A DNA stretch of 50,380 bases from Chara braunii (GCA_003427395.1 BFEA01000059.1:1761423-1811802), one strand, 5' to 3'; positions 12,333-23,981 are shown, counted from the first letter of the stretch. The notes: generated from the sequence alone by a model not told the origin. Numbers and translations: made by a program.

Positions 12333-13382
12333 TTTACGAGATGTTTTTTTTTTTTTTTTAAGTGGTTGCCGCCACTTTGCATAAAAGCGGGAACCATTAT
12401 TTTCCCCCCGGAAATAACCGGATTCACGTGCACTGGTGACTTTCGTCTGGACTAACCGCTCATGATGGAATCCACTGGTCCCGTATATCTCCAACTGGAC
12501 AGGGCCCACGATTTCGTCTCCAGTCGCCGACCAATCTCAAAACCCGACTGGACTCACTGCGAGGGCTATTTCCTCCTTAAGTTGGACGCACTGCATTTTG
12601 TAGAGGTAACTGTAAGCAAAATTGAGTAATACTCTTAGAAATCCGGGTTTAATTGTGAGGTCCCCGACCTATTAGAAAATTTTATTGGAATGAAAAGATG
12701 ATTGTTTGAGAAAAAGATTTAAAAAATCCTTTTGTTTTGAAAAGAAATTCCTTTTCAAGGAAAATGGACGATGATCTTCAAAAAGTTTATACAATGCACG
12801 AGTTCAAGTCACCAAGAAGGTGAAGTTTTCTTTTTTTTTTAGAATGTTGTGGGTTTACCTTCAGGACTTACCGCCTAGGTCCGCGTTCTAAGTAAGAATG
12901 TGTATGTCATTGTGACCTAGTAATATTTCAGGCTGCCATGAATACATTGAATCATGACTGGGTTACCCTTTATTGCATCATGAGCATCCACCTGCACCCC
13001 CAAATGTAGTACAAACTATGTCGTGCCTTTGCGGGAAGTTATTTTCTTCCTGACCATTTGTGGCAAGTGGCACGCCCTTCCTCATGTGCACCTTTACCTC
13101 ATCGCCATCTAGCTCATCCCACCACCTTTTTTTTTTTTTTTTAACCATCCCACCACCTTGAAAGCCCAGTAGATAGTTCAATCATTTTATGGAAGGGGAA
13201 GACTGACTGCCACGACCTGGGTGGGAAAAGTACCGCTGAGGGAACTGGCAATCGACCCGTGTGCATGGTGATGGTGAGGGGGCAGAGTTTCGGGGGCCAA
13301 TCCACAGGGACTTGATCTGTCGAATCTCTCGGTAAAAGAGTCATATAGCTTAGCAGAAAGGAAGCCTAGGAACCCAACAGGA

Positions 13383-13907
13383 GTGGCGGTGGGCAGATGG
13401 AGTGCAATCATGATGGCAGACCTGCAAGGCAAAGAAAGCAAAATTTTGAAGCTATGGAATAATCTCCTTGATATCCCATATTTGAAACAAGGTAGCATTT
13501 TGTGGATGCTATCCCTGCTGGTCACCCCTTGTGTGGTCTGGCCTTGCAACAGGGGTATAAAGGTCTCCATAGAATACAATCGCTGCACCTGGCCATTTGA
13601 ATCCACGAAGCACCTGCGGTGGGACTGCCCAACCTTAAGGAGAGTATGGCGGTGGTCGGAAGAGCACTGGAATAGGATGGGAGGGCATGATGTGAAGTGG
13701 GATGCCATTGAGTAGTGGGTGCTTCTGGATTTTGTATGGGAAAAACGAACAGGGAAAAAAGGTTGGCCCTATGTGGCAAGGGCGGTTATTTGCTCAGTGA
13801 TCTGGGTAGATCGCAACCAGTCTAGATCCGAGAACAGACCATTTTTTGATGTGAAGTTCAAAACAATAATAAAGAGAAGCATGCGAAGGACCATATGGGC
13901 AGATTGA
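13383..13907 (+). pseudogene. LINE ORF2 3' fragment (zf-RVT and C-terminus)
   Basis: A single frame runs from before 13383 to 13907, interrupted only by one TAG at 13713-13715. It contains CTWPFESTKHLRWDCPTLRRVW, a zf-RVT-like stretch with a lost cysteine, then WPYVARAVICSVIWVDRN and a basic end (KTIIKRSMRRTIWAD). The tail resembles the C-terminus of the LINE at 0.7-7.7 kb. Only the last part of ORF2 is present, as expected for a 5'-truncated insertion. A T-run at 13126-13142 precedes it. Exact ends are not visible. Confidence 0.7.
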
Positions 13908-13989
13908 AGAAGAAAGACCAAAGGGGAAAAAGGTTCGAGGAAGCAACTGTGGTGGTTTTTAAGAACATGGGCGAAAGGAAACCAATTGG

Positions 13990-15690
13990 CAGGAGTTCAT
14001 TCCACAAGTGGTCTGGTGGTGGCGAAGTGGCTGAGTAGTTATAGTATATAGTGAGAGAGGTAGTTATGATCTTAAGGTGGCTAGAATAGTAACTTAGAGA
14101 CTTTCCATTTTTTTTTTTTTCTGCCTCATTTCCGGAGTAGTCGTTTGGAGAGTTGAAGGGGGGCAGCTGGTAGGGGGACCAGGGATCTCGGTCAGTAAGG
14201 AGGAGGCTAGAGAGTGCCACAAGATAAATCACGGAACTCGTTTGGCAGGGGTGCAATAGCCCGATAGGAGAGTGGCATAGAGTAAGAAACTGGTGTTCCA
14301 TCGGGTTGGATAAATCCGGTTGTCGGATTAGACGGTAGGGTATAGTCTACATTCTGCAATTCAAATATGATGGTGATACTTGGTTTAGATGAAATGTTAT
14401 ATTAGAGGTATTCAACATTCATGATATCTATGAACTTTATTTGGGATAGGGAGGAAGACACTCCCCGAACTACCGTATTCACCCGAATATAACGCCTGGT
14501 CATTGTAGCTGTATTTGACACAACTTTCCACCCAGATACGACGATAATTACCGGATATTCTATCCGGGTGAAGATGGTAGGTTGGTCTCCCGAAGATGCG
14601 CAGTGGCAGGTGGCTGACAATGAGAGAACGCCAATAACGAGGTGGTGCCCGAATTTTTCCAAGACCGCGTGGCGCTAGGCAGTCGATATCAGGAGGACAA
14701 CGGTGCAGTGTGAGTAGAGGGGTTGATCTTCTTATGTTGTGCTTCTGGTCGAAGAAAAGGAACATTGTGAGGGTGAGTAAGTGGAGAAGTGCAAGGGTAT
14801 GGGGGTTAGGTTTGTTGTGGGTGGACATCATTGCTAACGACGATACCCCTTCATATTTTTGGACCACTTGCGAGGGGCGGTTGGCATGTTCAGTAGTTAG
14901 TCTCGCGACGTGGTTTGGACTGCTGTGATGGTGATCCGAGCGACGGTCTGTTTATCTTCATCGTCCGACCCTTTTGAGGTGGTTGAATAGTGCAGTCGAC
15001 CATGGGTGGCCGGGTGCTTGAAAGTCGATGGAGGACGAGGAGGTGAGGTTTGAAAAGGAGACGGGTGTGTCGATGGTTTGATTTAGGATGAGGTGTTCCT
15101 TCTCTTGTGTCTGTCTTGGTTTGCTGGGATAACATTACTAAAAGTTAGTACACTCATAATGATCCCTAAAAATTAATTGAAGGGAATTTTAACGTTCTTA
15201 ATTCCCAGATTGCTTGATATTTATTAAAAACTCATAATTCGTTTTGTATGTCCGATTTTGGTGATAACCAGTTAATAAGTTTGATACCCAAAGTTGATTG
15301 TCTGATTGTCTGATTGCTTGATTACGTTTGCCTGATTTTAATTTGGAAATTGTGTTTCCCGACTTTCATTACATTGTAATTAATTGATCATGAGTCATCT
15401 TCTTCCGAGTAATATTCTTAGTATGAAGTTCGTAAATCAAAGTTTGCTCTGATCTCAAGGGACGATTACCGAGATTGATTTGAAATTAGTTTTTTAACTT
15501 CGAGCGAAATTCTATGCTTAAGAAATTTTCAATAATTTTTCATATTAAGCCTTTTGCTGTTGATTTTTTCTGATTTGATGGACAAGAAGCCGAAACTTTA
15601 GTTGTTGGCGTTTCGGTTTGAAATTCTAAATTCTTGAAGTACTATATTAATAACTTAGATTTTCTGGTTGGGGGCTTGACCTTTTAAGGG
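13990..15690. other. Intergenic DNA, nothing recognised
   Basis: No domain was recognised in the short open frames, such as a 151-codon minus-strand frame at 14412-14867. From 15120 the DNA becomes AT-rich. Confidence 0.4.
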
Positions 15691-15694
15691 CCGG

Positions 15695-16860
15695 GCTGAT
15701 TTTGGGGTCGAATCAGTCATGGTAGTTGGGGGAGGGGGTCAAGGGGTTCGAGAGGATTGATTTTGAGATCTCTAGTTTTGCGGGGGCATGTGTTTGATGT
15801 GGTAAGGAAATTGCAAGTCCCAGAGGGAGCTAAAGTGACCTTGAGGTGGGGGGGGGAAGGGTAAAGAGGGAAGAGGAAAATTTTGGTGGGTAACCACAAC
15901 CGGTACATGAAGATTATCACGGCGGTAGTTATTCACAACTTCACTTGGTATACGATACAGATTCACAAACGTTGACCAAAATTTGGGAGTTTTGTTTTGT
16001 GGAGCATATTACCTTGGAGAAGAAGCCGGACTGATTTTGGGGTCGGATCAATCATCGCAAGTTGGGGAGGGGGTCAAGGGGTTTCAGAGGATTGATTTGG
16101 GGATCTCTAGTTCTGCGGGGGCATGTGCTTAATGTGGTAAGGAAATTGTAAGTCCAGAGGGAGCTGGAGTGACCTGGAGGGAAGGGTAATTAGGGTAGAG
16201 AAAGGACAACTGTAGTTCTGTGGGGGCATGTGCGTGATATGGTAAGGAAATTGTAAGTCCCTGAGGGAGATGGAGTGAACCGGGGGAAGAGGTAATTAGG
16301 GTGGGGAAGGAGGGAGGGGGAACCTAGTTCCGCGGGGGCATGTGCATGATATGGTAAGGAAATTGTAAATTCATGAGGGAGCTGGAGTGACCCAGGGGAA
16401 GGAGCAATTCTGGGGTGCACCAGGATTGGGGAGCTTTGTTTTGTAGACCGTATTACCTTGGAGAGGAAGCCGAGCTGATTTTGGGGCGATCAGTTATGGC
16501 AGTTGGGGGAGGGGTTCAAGGGGTTTCAAAGGATTGATTTGGGGATCTCTAGTTTTGCGGGGGCATGTGCTTGATGCGGTAAAGAAATTATAAGTCCCAG
16601 AGGGAGCTGGAGTGACCTGGAGGGAAGAGTAATTAGGGTAGAGAAGGGGGAGCTGTAGCTCTGCGGGGGCATGTGCGTGATGTGGTAAGAAAATTGTAAG
16701 TCCCTGAGGGAGCTGGAGTGAACCGGGGGAAGCGGTAATTAGGGTGGGGAAGGAGGGAGGGGGAACCCAGTTCTGCGGGGGCATGTGCATGATGTGGTAA
16801 AGAAATTGTAAGTCCCAGAGGGAGCTGGAGTAACGCAGGGGAAGGAGCAATTATGGGGTG
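15695..16860. repeat. G-rich higher-order tandem repeat
   Basis: The phrase gcgggggcatgtg recurs at about 15780, 16115, 16220, 16332, 16557, 16673 and 16775. Each is followed by ggtaaggaaattgtaag and then gagggagctggagtgac, with minor changes. The basic unit is 102-116 bp. A longer lead-in (gctgattttgggg, then gggggtcaaggggtt) begins at about 15699, 16030 and 16474, so the array is built of larger blocks of 2-3 basic units. The plus strand has many runs of 4-9 G. Minus-strand open frames read the repeat as a proline-rich polypeptide and are probably incidental. Confidence 0.85.
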
Positions 16861-18160
16861 CTTGGGTGTTCCAAAAAACGATGTCGGTTAAAAATCGGTG
16901 AGTGGGAGAAGTAGATGGTGGGATATCAAGCGTCCTACTAGTGAGGGGGCTAACTCGTAGGATGGAAATAGGGTACAGCAGCAGCGGAGATGGTGCCTCT
17001 GCTGCAGTAAGTCTTGCCGGAGTGAGGTAAAGAGGATTGATGGGGGGTTTCTGAGTCATTTTCTGAATTTTGCCTATGCTCTTGTTCTTTAGCCATACTT
17101 CCAAACCATCTGTACATTTTTCATATGGGACGCTGGGCCCGGTTCCCAGCACGTGCTGTTGCTCCCCACGAATAGATTGGAGCTTCCATTAAAAAAAAAA
17201 AAAAAGATTTGGGATCATCATTGGGCATTGGGTTCGGCCATGGCCATACACTAAACTGGCTGATGCTGCCAGGATAACCCCGGGTAGAACTGTGGGGACC
17301 CTGGCCCTAATTTAGATTTGCAATATAAGAGTAAGAAAGAGAACTGTGGGGACTCCGTCATGCCTTTCTTTTTTGCGCAGAAATGCCTCTTCCTTTTCGA
17401 GCTGTTGGGGCCTATTCTCAGCAGATTCCAGGTCAATATTTTCCGTTCTGTTCACTCCTCGCCGTCACCGTACCTTCGCTCCGGAGCCGAAAAGCAGTGG
17501 AGGGCGAGCGGTGGAAAAAGCGTTGCCGTCTATTTGTTGTAGGGTCCCCCGTAAAACATCGGGAGCCACAGGTCTCTACCTGCGGCCTTCCCTACCCCGT
17601 CCCGCGGGTGGTGATGCCGTGCAGGGCAGTAACCCTCTGGGCGTTCGTGGATGGGAAAGAGCAACAGTTCATTTTCGCTTTCTACCTCTCTCCTTCGGTG
17701 TTCTGACTTGGAAACCGGACCAGTGGTTATTGGAATAGCCCCCCTACCACCACAGTTGGCACAGCTCCTCTTGGTAACAGACGAGTGCTTTTGGTGGGGG
17801 TAGAATGTATTCCCCTGATCTTGCGTTAGCGCAACCCGAGACGACGGGGAGGAGCCAAGCTGATGTGTGAGAGGGGGTTTCGGGTTGCTCCTAGTGGGTG
17901 AAAACTGGGTCCTCTGGGGTTGGTTCATGCGGCGGGGATTACTTTTGTCTGCAGCGGGCGCGGTGGAAGCGGGAGCGGGGCGTGCTGGAAACCTTAGGGC
18001 ACACCAAGCGATGGAGAACGTTTCCTGGAGCGAGGCAGAGAAGTCGACGAAACGATCTTAGGGTGGGTAGTCGTTTCTCTCTCTGTGCCCAATCGTCTGA
18101 CTCCCTTTTTCTCTTTCGTACTCTCCCTTTTTCTCTTTCGTTCTCTCACGTGTAACTGCT
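16861..18160. other. Upstream flank of the GPR107-like gene
   Basis: No recognisable coding region. Short phrases are repeated (agaactgtggggac at 17287 and 17340; gccgtcaccgta at 17462 and 18171). The promoter of the downstream gene should lie in the last part, but no TATA box was identified with confidence. Confidence 0.35.
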
Positions 18161-18354
18161 CTCATTCTTTGCCGTCACCGTACGCAACTTCTTCTGCCTG
18201 GGTCCTAAGGAAGCTGCGGACTATCATTCGCGCGATACTATCGCTTACAATAGTGCGAGTCACCCAGCGTGCGGACGCGTTGCGCCCCCCACTCGTCGCC
18301 AAACCGTTGTATGCACACAAAACTCGCTTGCACGCCTCCACTTGCGCGCGAAAA

Positions 18355-18355
<1 letters not shown>

Positions 18356-18405
<50 letters not shown>

Positions 18406-18406
18406 N

Positions 18407-18454
<48 letters not shown>
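18356..18454. repeat. (GA)n microsatellite with a single N
   Basis: About 98 bases of GA repeat, 430 bases upstream of the start codon of the GPR107-like gene. It lies in the promoter or first exon of the transcript. The lone N at 18406 marks an unresolved repeat length. GA tracts are common in plant core promoters; a role here is inference. Confidence 0.95.
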
Positions 18455-18457
<3 letters not shown>

Positions 18458-18534
18458 TGCTCAGGTTGGTCCGCGTGTGGTTTGGCGTGAAGAGGGCTTG
18501 TTCTCCTTCGGCTTTGCTCTGGCTCGTTAGGAAG

Positions 18535-18658
18535 GTAGGTCGTTGTTGATATGTTGCTGTCTGCTTTGCGGTGATGCCCGAGGGCAATCGTATCCGAGGT
18601 TCTCGTGTCGGCTAACTCCATTATCACCTCTGTGATGTTTGCGTGCTTTTGTTTTCAG
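18535..18658 (+). other. Predicted 5'-UTR intron of the GPR107-like gene
   Basis: The donor is GAAG|GTAGGT at 18535 and the acceptor is TTTTGTTTTCAG|G ending at 18658. A branch-point-like gctaac lies at 18611-18616, 42 bases before the acceptor. The 124-base intron would remove an upstream ATG at 18643. The remaining leader, 18659-18884, then has no ATG before the start codon. Confidence 0.65.
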
Positions 18659-18884
18659 GGAAGGAGAGGAAACGCAGGGAGTGTCTGCGAATAGGAGACA
18701 GGAAGGGAGGCGGCGGAGCCTGCCTGCTCGCTCTCTCCTTCGCTCTCCTCCCGCCCGCCAAACCAGTCCCCACCCGCCCGCTCCCACGCGGGCACGGTCG
18801 CCACCGAGATAGGAAACTCCTCCTAGGAGACTGGAAGTAAGTTAACGGGGAGAAGTGTAAGTCGAGCGTGCAGCTGAAGAAGAG

Positions 18885-20264
18885 ATGGCGTCGGGTGGTT
18901 TTCCTCATGGCAAATCGCCCCGCTCCACGTGGGCGTTTTTCCTGTCGCTCTCCGTCTGCGTTTGCCTGTCTTCCCTCCTCCCGCACTGTTTGGGCGAGAT
19001 CCATAGGGTGAAGATTGAAAACGATAATCGGGCATTCATTCAGTTCGAGTCCTTCGGCTTCGACGGCACCGGCGGATTGAACTTGACGGTGAGGAGGGCC
19101 AAGATCTTTGGCAACAAAAACGTTATGCCTCCAAAGAGCCAGATGGCATTCGCGTTGCTTAAGGCTGATTCCCCGGCGATTACGAGGGAGAGGATGAGAG
19201 AAACGCCTACCGACTGTCCGTTGGTTAGCGAGGAGTTCGAGATTGTTGCACCTTTCGCCGACATCTTGAAGCTGGCAGGTGCCAAGGGGAAAGGCAACCA
19301 CACTTTCAAAATTTTTCACCCCGTCCCTCAACCGAAGGAGTACACTCTCGTCTTCGTGAATTGTTTTAGTCCTCGCCAAGCCGTTAGCATGAACGTGAGA
19401 ATCGAATTGTTCAACAAGGAGGGTACGGTTCCCGACTTTCTTCCTGCTGGCAAGACGCAACTGCCTAAGCTGTACTTCAGCTTCTTCGCGCTGTTTGTAC
19501 TCGCGGGCGTTGCGTGGGTGTACGTCTGTTATCGTCATAAGGAGACGACTCACCGAGTGCACATCTTGATGGGGGTTCTCGTCTCTCTGAAAGCCATCAC
19601 CTTGTTGGCCTTGGCGGCGGAGTATACGCTTGTGAAACAGACGGGCACGCCTCATGGGTGGAATGTGGCCTATTACATCTTCAGCTTCCTCCGAGGAGTG
19701 ATGCTTTTCACGGTCATTCTCCTCATTGGTACGGGATGGTCTTTCCTGAAGCCGTTCCTGCAAGATAGGGATAAGAAGGTGATTCTCATTGTCATTCCTC
19801 TTCAAGTATTTGCCAATATCGCGGCGACGATCGTGGAGGAGTACACACCTGCGGCAAAGGGCTGGTTCACTTGGCGTGACATCTTTCACCTCATCGACAT
19901 CATCTGCTGCTGCACAATTCTCTTGCCCATCGTTTGGTCCATCAAGCACCTGAGAGAGGCTTCGAGGACGGACGGCAAGGCGGCACGGAATATGATCAAG
20001 CTCTCTCTCTTCAGGCAGTTCTATGTCATGGTCGTCAGTTATATTTACTTCACTCGCATCGTCGTCTACCTGCTCAGGAATACTGTTAGCTATCATTACA
20101 CCTGGGTGTCCGACCTTGCTGACAACGCTGCCACGTTGATCTTCTACATTCTCACTGGCTATATCTTCCGACCTGTCGAACGCAATCCCTACTTCGTTCT
20201 AGATGATGAGGAGGAGGAAGCAGCTGTCCAAATGGCTCTCAAGGACGACGAATTCGACCTGTGA
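18885..20264 (+). CDS. GPR107/CAND-like seven-transmembrane protein (GOST family)
   Basis: A 459-residue intact open frame without introns. Residues 1-37 form a signal peptide (hydrophobic WAFFLSLSVCVCLSSLL). Residues 38-190 are a luminal domain with glycosylation sites NLT (66) and NHT (138) and two cysteines, 111 and 160, that may pair. Seven membrane segments follow at roughly 196-216, 225-247, 259-283, 297-318, 332-352, 374-396 and 407-428. Family hallmarks are GTGWSFLKPFL...DKK after segment 3 and GYIFRPVERNPYF after segment 7. The tail (439-459) is strongly acidic. The start is favoured by the purine-rich context (agagATGGCG) and the signal peptide. Plant relatives are called CAND6 and CAND7; animal GPR107/GPR108 act in the Golgi and endosomal system. 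G-protein coupling is not established from sequence. This is the only intact gene in the window. Confidence 0.95.
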   Translation: MASGGFPHGKSPRSTWAFFLSLSVCVCLSSLLPHCLGEIHRVKIENDNRAFIQFESFGFDGTGGLNLTVRRAKIFGNKNVMPPKSQMAFALLKADSPAITRERMRETPTDCPLVSEEFEIVAPFADILKLAGAKGKGNHTFKIFHPVPQPKEYTLVFVNCFSPRQAVSMNVRIELFNKEGTVPDFLPAGKTQLPKLYFSFFALFVLAGVAWVYVCYRHKETTHRVHILMGVLVSLKAITLLALAAEYTLVKQTGTPHGWNVAYYIFSFLRGVMLFTVILLIGTGWSFLKPFLQDRDKKVILIVIPLQVFANIAATIVEEYTPAAKGWFTWRDIFHLIDIICCCTILLPIVWSIKHLREASRTDGKAARNMIKLSLFRQFYVMVVSYIYFTRIVVYLLRNTVSYHYTWVSDLADNAATLIFYILTGYIFRPVERNPYFVLDDEEEEAAVQMALKDDEFDL

Positions 20265-20386
20265 CTTCGCGCAAAATCTGGCACGAGAAATGAAAGGTGA
20301 GGAAATGACCTAATTAGCTGGCTAGGCGAGAGTTGGCGGAACTCACTGTGCGTGCTTGCGCTGGTGTTGCTCTGTGCGTGTCTGCT
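20265..20386 (+). other. Probable start of the 3' UTR
   Basis: Sequence directly after the TGA stop at 20262-20264. No canonical AATAAA was found close by, so the transcript end is undefined. Confidence 0.4.
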
Positions 20387-20456
20387 CTGTGTGTGTGTGT
20401 GTGTTGTGTGTGTGTGATGTGTGTGTGTGTGCGTGTGTGTGTGTGTGTGTGTGTGA
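20387..20456. repeat. (TG)n microsatellite
   Basis: Interrupted TG repeats, 120-190 bases after the stop codon of the GPR107-like gene and possibly inside its 3' UTR. Confidence 0.95.
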
Positions 20457-20459
20457 GGG

Positions 20460-22140
20460 AGGAGGAAGGGTGAAGGGTGAGTCGAATGAAATGAAGAGGG
20501 GCAGGCGTTTGAAAAGAGGGAGCTAGGCATTGAAAGAGGGGGCGAAAGAGTCTGAAGGGAAATGAGAGGGATGGCCAGGCAGCGAAAAAAAAGAGGGGGT
20601 AGAATCGTCGGAGCCTCCTCTATCCTTTGCCTTGTCCTTTTAAGTATGAATGATGACGGCTTGGCCCTAGGTCGGTCTCTTCACGTTTCTTCGTCCCCAT
20701 GGCTGCCCTTCCTGCAATCTTTTGATTTGTTGAGAGAGAAAGGGGTTATTTTGTGTTGGTAGAACAAGAGCAGAGCGGTGGGGAGGTATGTTCTGTGCGA
20801 AGTTGCCAGATGCGCAGGAAGGGGTACGGAAGCGGTACCGTTGAGGTGCACACGGGAGGCCATGGGCGAGAGCGAAGCCGGTTGTTTTGCTTTGCCGTTT
20901 GATTGCATTGCACGGTTGGTGATAGTCGACCGGCGAATGTGAATCATGTTGGAGAGGAGGAGACGGAGGGAGCGAGCGCGGGTGGGAGAGAGGGAGGGAG
21001 AGAGGGAGGGACGGGTATTTCTATGTCAGTGAGAGTGGCGAGCGGTTGATGATGGCTGTATGATAGATAGGAAAACTATGATGAAGGGGGATGAAACCAT
21101 AACCAATATGGCGCACAGCCAACTTGCATGGTGTTGCTTGAGGTAGGGCGTTTCTTTTTTTTTTTCCCTTCTTTTTGGTTAATTTTTGGACAAGTGTGAG
21201 AGGAATTAGGCAGGCAGGTGTTTTTGAAAGGCAGATTGTGGGGTGGTTAACGCTTGTGCCTCTAGCGTGGGGCAGAATAATAAAGAGTTGTGGTCGGCTT
21301 TTATTGAATTGGTCGGTAACTGACTGGTTGGGTCTGTGTGAGATGTGTCATCTTCCGGAGGAGGAGGTGCTTTCCTCGACGTTCCTCTCTTTGTCCGAGA
21401 ACCTGGAGATTCTGTAAGGACTTAACTGAGCCCAGATTGCGTGGTGCACCTTGGGGGGGGGAGGGGGGGAGAAGCAGTGGAAGAGGAGCTGAAACCTTTT
21501 GTGGTGATATGCCTACGCCTCTCTTCGGCGGAACATGCCTATTGCTGTGATGATGCCACGTGTATGGTTGCGCTTATAGATTCGCTTCAGGAGCGGCCGC
21601 GGTTCTTGGCTCTCCTTTCTTGTGCGCTTGTAATCGCTGTTGTACAAAATCATTATCTATTTTAGGAAAAGGGGAGTTCTAAAGATTCGGGCTGTGGGTG
21701 ACGGCAACTGGCCCCGCTCTAGCGAGATGATGGTGTGGAGTGCTCCAGAGAGGGAGGGGAGAGAGGGAGGTATCGGTTTATTGTTAACCACAGTAAATGC
21801 GTAGCAGCACGACCTGGCACGCGAATCACAAGGTGTTTGGATTAAGGCGTGAGAGGGGTGTGGAGTCGGAAATTTTGAGAAGGGAAGAGATTTGTAAGTC
21901 TTGACGCGTACTACTCTTATTTCAGCGTAAATGGAGGATGGAGGGAGGCAGGAGGAGGAGGATCGGGGGACATAGGCGGAATTTTGGGCTCGGTCTGTGA
22001 CCCAATTGCGCGATTTCACAGCAATTTGTGTAAGTTTATTTGAATGATGTCGGAAAGAGCACCTTTAGAAGGCATAAGCTCACGTATTGCGCTCAGGTTG
22101 ACAGGGTGTGCTTCCCAAGCGTCAGCGTCGGATGAGAGGA
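20460..22140. other. Downstream flank without recognisable genes
   Basis: Purine-rich stretches (gggaggga repeats at 20970-21012) and short open frames without known domains. Confidence 0.4.
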
Positions 22141-22199
22141 GTGAGAGGAGGAGGAGGAGGAGGAGGAGGAGGAAGAGGAAGAGGAGGAAGAGGAGGAGA
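22141..22199. repeat. (GGA)n microsatellite
   Basis: Nearly pure GGA/GAA triplets. The arginine-rich open frame across it is an artefact. Confidence 0.95.
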
Positions 22200-23090
22200 G
22201 ATATGCCAGATGTGTTCAGGAAGAACTTGAGCGAAGCTGGCTGGTTAAGTATATAGCTGGTGAGGACAGCGTTGATGGGTTTGTCGTTGGTGACAGGCAA
22301 AAAGAGCGATAACGAGCCTGGATGATGTTTTAACAGTGGTGTTTGCATTGTCCGACTATCTTTCCTCGGCAAGGAGAGAAGAAAGGGGAGGAGGTTATTG
22401 ATTTACATACGTTGCCTGGATGCTGCAGGTCGAAAGGGCGACAAGAGAGGAAGCAGTGTTTTGCAAATATCTGCCGGTTGAGCAGTTGTTCCTTTTCGTT
22501 TTTTTGATTGCAACTTCTTTTTTTGGCCCTCTTTTTTTCTTATGACTGTTTCCCTATGTCGTCTCGATAATGCTTCTCTCGGTACGCTGTTCGTCTGCAC
22601 ATATATCTCGTGTACTCTTTTACAAAACGTTGTGAAATCCTCTCTGTGCTATGTGGTGGTGCCTTCCTGCGCTGCATTTTACGGGGAAGTGTAATACAGC
22701 TGTAGTAGGATGTTAGCGATGGCTATGATGGCCTTCATCGAAAATGAAAAGTCGTAGCACCAACCTTCACTTCTGTAAGAGGGGCATGATGGCCGTCACG
22801 TCGAGCAGGCATGTGTGTGTAAGGTAGGGTTGGTTTTAGGTTCGGAAGCGCGCCAAGCCGGTTACTAGTGGGGCATCGTCCCATTCCTTTTGAAATAGCA
22901 GGCGATGTCGAGGCCCTTATGATCTCTCCCTCTCTCCGGTCCCTCTCGCAAAGACTGTACAGGATGTCTGGGTGTATATATCTATATGTATGTGTTGTCA
23001 TATAATAAGTATATCTATATCTATAAATTGTCGCAGAGCGTGTTCGTACAAATATCTCTGGTCTTACAGATGTATACATTTATGTACATA
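22200..23090. other. Intergenic DNA, nothing recognised
   Basis: No coding region seen. The last 150 bases become an irregular TA-rich tract that leads into the hammerhead-like repeat. Confidence 0.4.
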
Positions 23091-23096
23091 TATATG

Positions 23097-23275
23097 ACGA
23101 GTCGGTGAAACTCCGTCGAAACAGTTTATTTGTCACAGCCGCTCGTTTGTTGTCCTCTTCTCCCTCTCTGCCTACGGTTTACCGGGCAGAGCTCTGTTTG
23201 ACGATCCTCGTTTGTTGTCCTCTTCTCTCTCTCTGCCTACGGTTTACCGGGCAGTTCTGTTTGTGACGATATATG
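23097..23275 (+). repeat. Hammerhead-associated repeat, copy 1
   Basis: It begins in a TA-rich tract with gacgagtcggtgaaactcc and gaaacag, followed by cacagcc, the pyrimidine-rich block cctcttctccctctctgcc and tacggtttaccgggcag. The block from ctcgtttgttgtcc to gggcag is then repeated (about 23205-23255). It ends in gacgatatatg. The hammerhead core is damaged: the required C before TGA is A, and one stem II pair is lost. Confidence 0.75.
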
Positions 23276-23329
23276 TAGACACATAGATGTATATATACAT
23301 TTTCAGATACCTATGTATAGCTATATGAT

Positions 23330-23440
23330 ATACATATCGTGATAGAGAACTGCCCTGTGAACCGTAGGCAGAGAGGGAGAAGAGGAGCAAAAAACGAGGG
23401 GCTGTGATAAACTATTTCGTCTGAGTTTCACATGTATGTA
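23330..23440 (-). repeat. Hammerhead-associated repeat, copy 2 (inverted)
   Basis: The reverse complement carries gtgaaactcagacgaaatag, cacagcccctcg, cctcttctccctctctgcc and tacggttcacagggcag. It faces copy 1 across about 55 bases of TA-rich DNA, so the pair could form a large hairpin. The 5' half of the ribozyme core is missing. Confidence 0.75.
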
Positions 23441-23691
23441 CATGCACAAATATCCATTCAAGCATTTCTATCGGTGGAAATCTTCACGGTGTAGTTTCTT
23501 GTCTTTTTTCTCCCTTTCCGCCTTCTTTTTTCATCAGGGTACCTCTTCTGACTGTGTATTGTACATATGTATTTTTGATATTTGATTTCAAATACGAGCA
23601 CGCTGCCTATGCTTCTGTTCGTTCTTCTCTCTTTACCATGTAACGGTTCGCATTTTGTCGTTTTCTCCCTCTTTGTTCACTTTTTACTATG

Positions 23692-23760
23692 GTGGTGCAC
23701 CGTGGTAAGTTCTAACACCCATGAACTGTTGAAATGCAGACCTAAGTTCGAATCCCCTTC
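23692..23760 (+). repeat. tRNA-like SINE head, copy 1
   Basis: It contains a near-perfect internal B box, gttcgaatcc (23746-23755), preceded by aactgttgaaatgcaga. This is shared with 48640-48692, which has the same order with gttcgaaccc. No intact cloverleaf was found. A tRNA-derived SINE is the likely source. Confidence 0.5.
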
Positions 23761-23981
23761 CCCCCTCGAATCCCCTTCTCTCCCCCCCAAGCAAAAAATC
23801 GTATTACGTGCATACAGTATATCCGTGGTAAAGTATCGGATATGGGCGCGTGTGCACAGTGAATGTGTTTGTGGTTATTTATAGCTCTTGTACTTGGCCG
23901 GCCGATTTGTCGACGACCAACACTGGTATCTCCTTCCCCTTTTATTCAGCTTGTTTTGATTGACTGTCCTCTCTGCTGTTG

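Noticed and set aside
16190-17152. Proline-rich minus-strand frames in the G-rich tandem array
   Set aside because: They simply read the DNA repeat; frames shift between units.
18624-20096. 490-codon open frame on the minus strand opposite the GPR107-like gene
   Set aside because: It is the antisense shadow of a conserved coding sequence; its product is arginine/glutamate-rich with no known domain, while the plus-strand frame has all family hallmarks.
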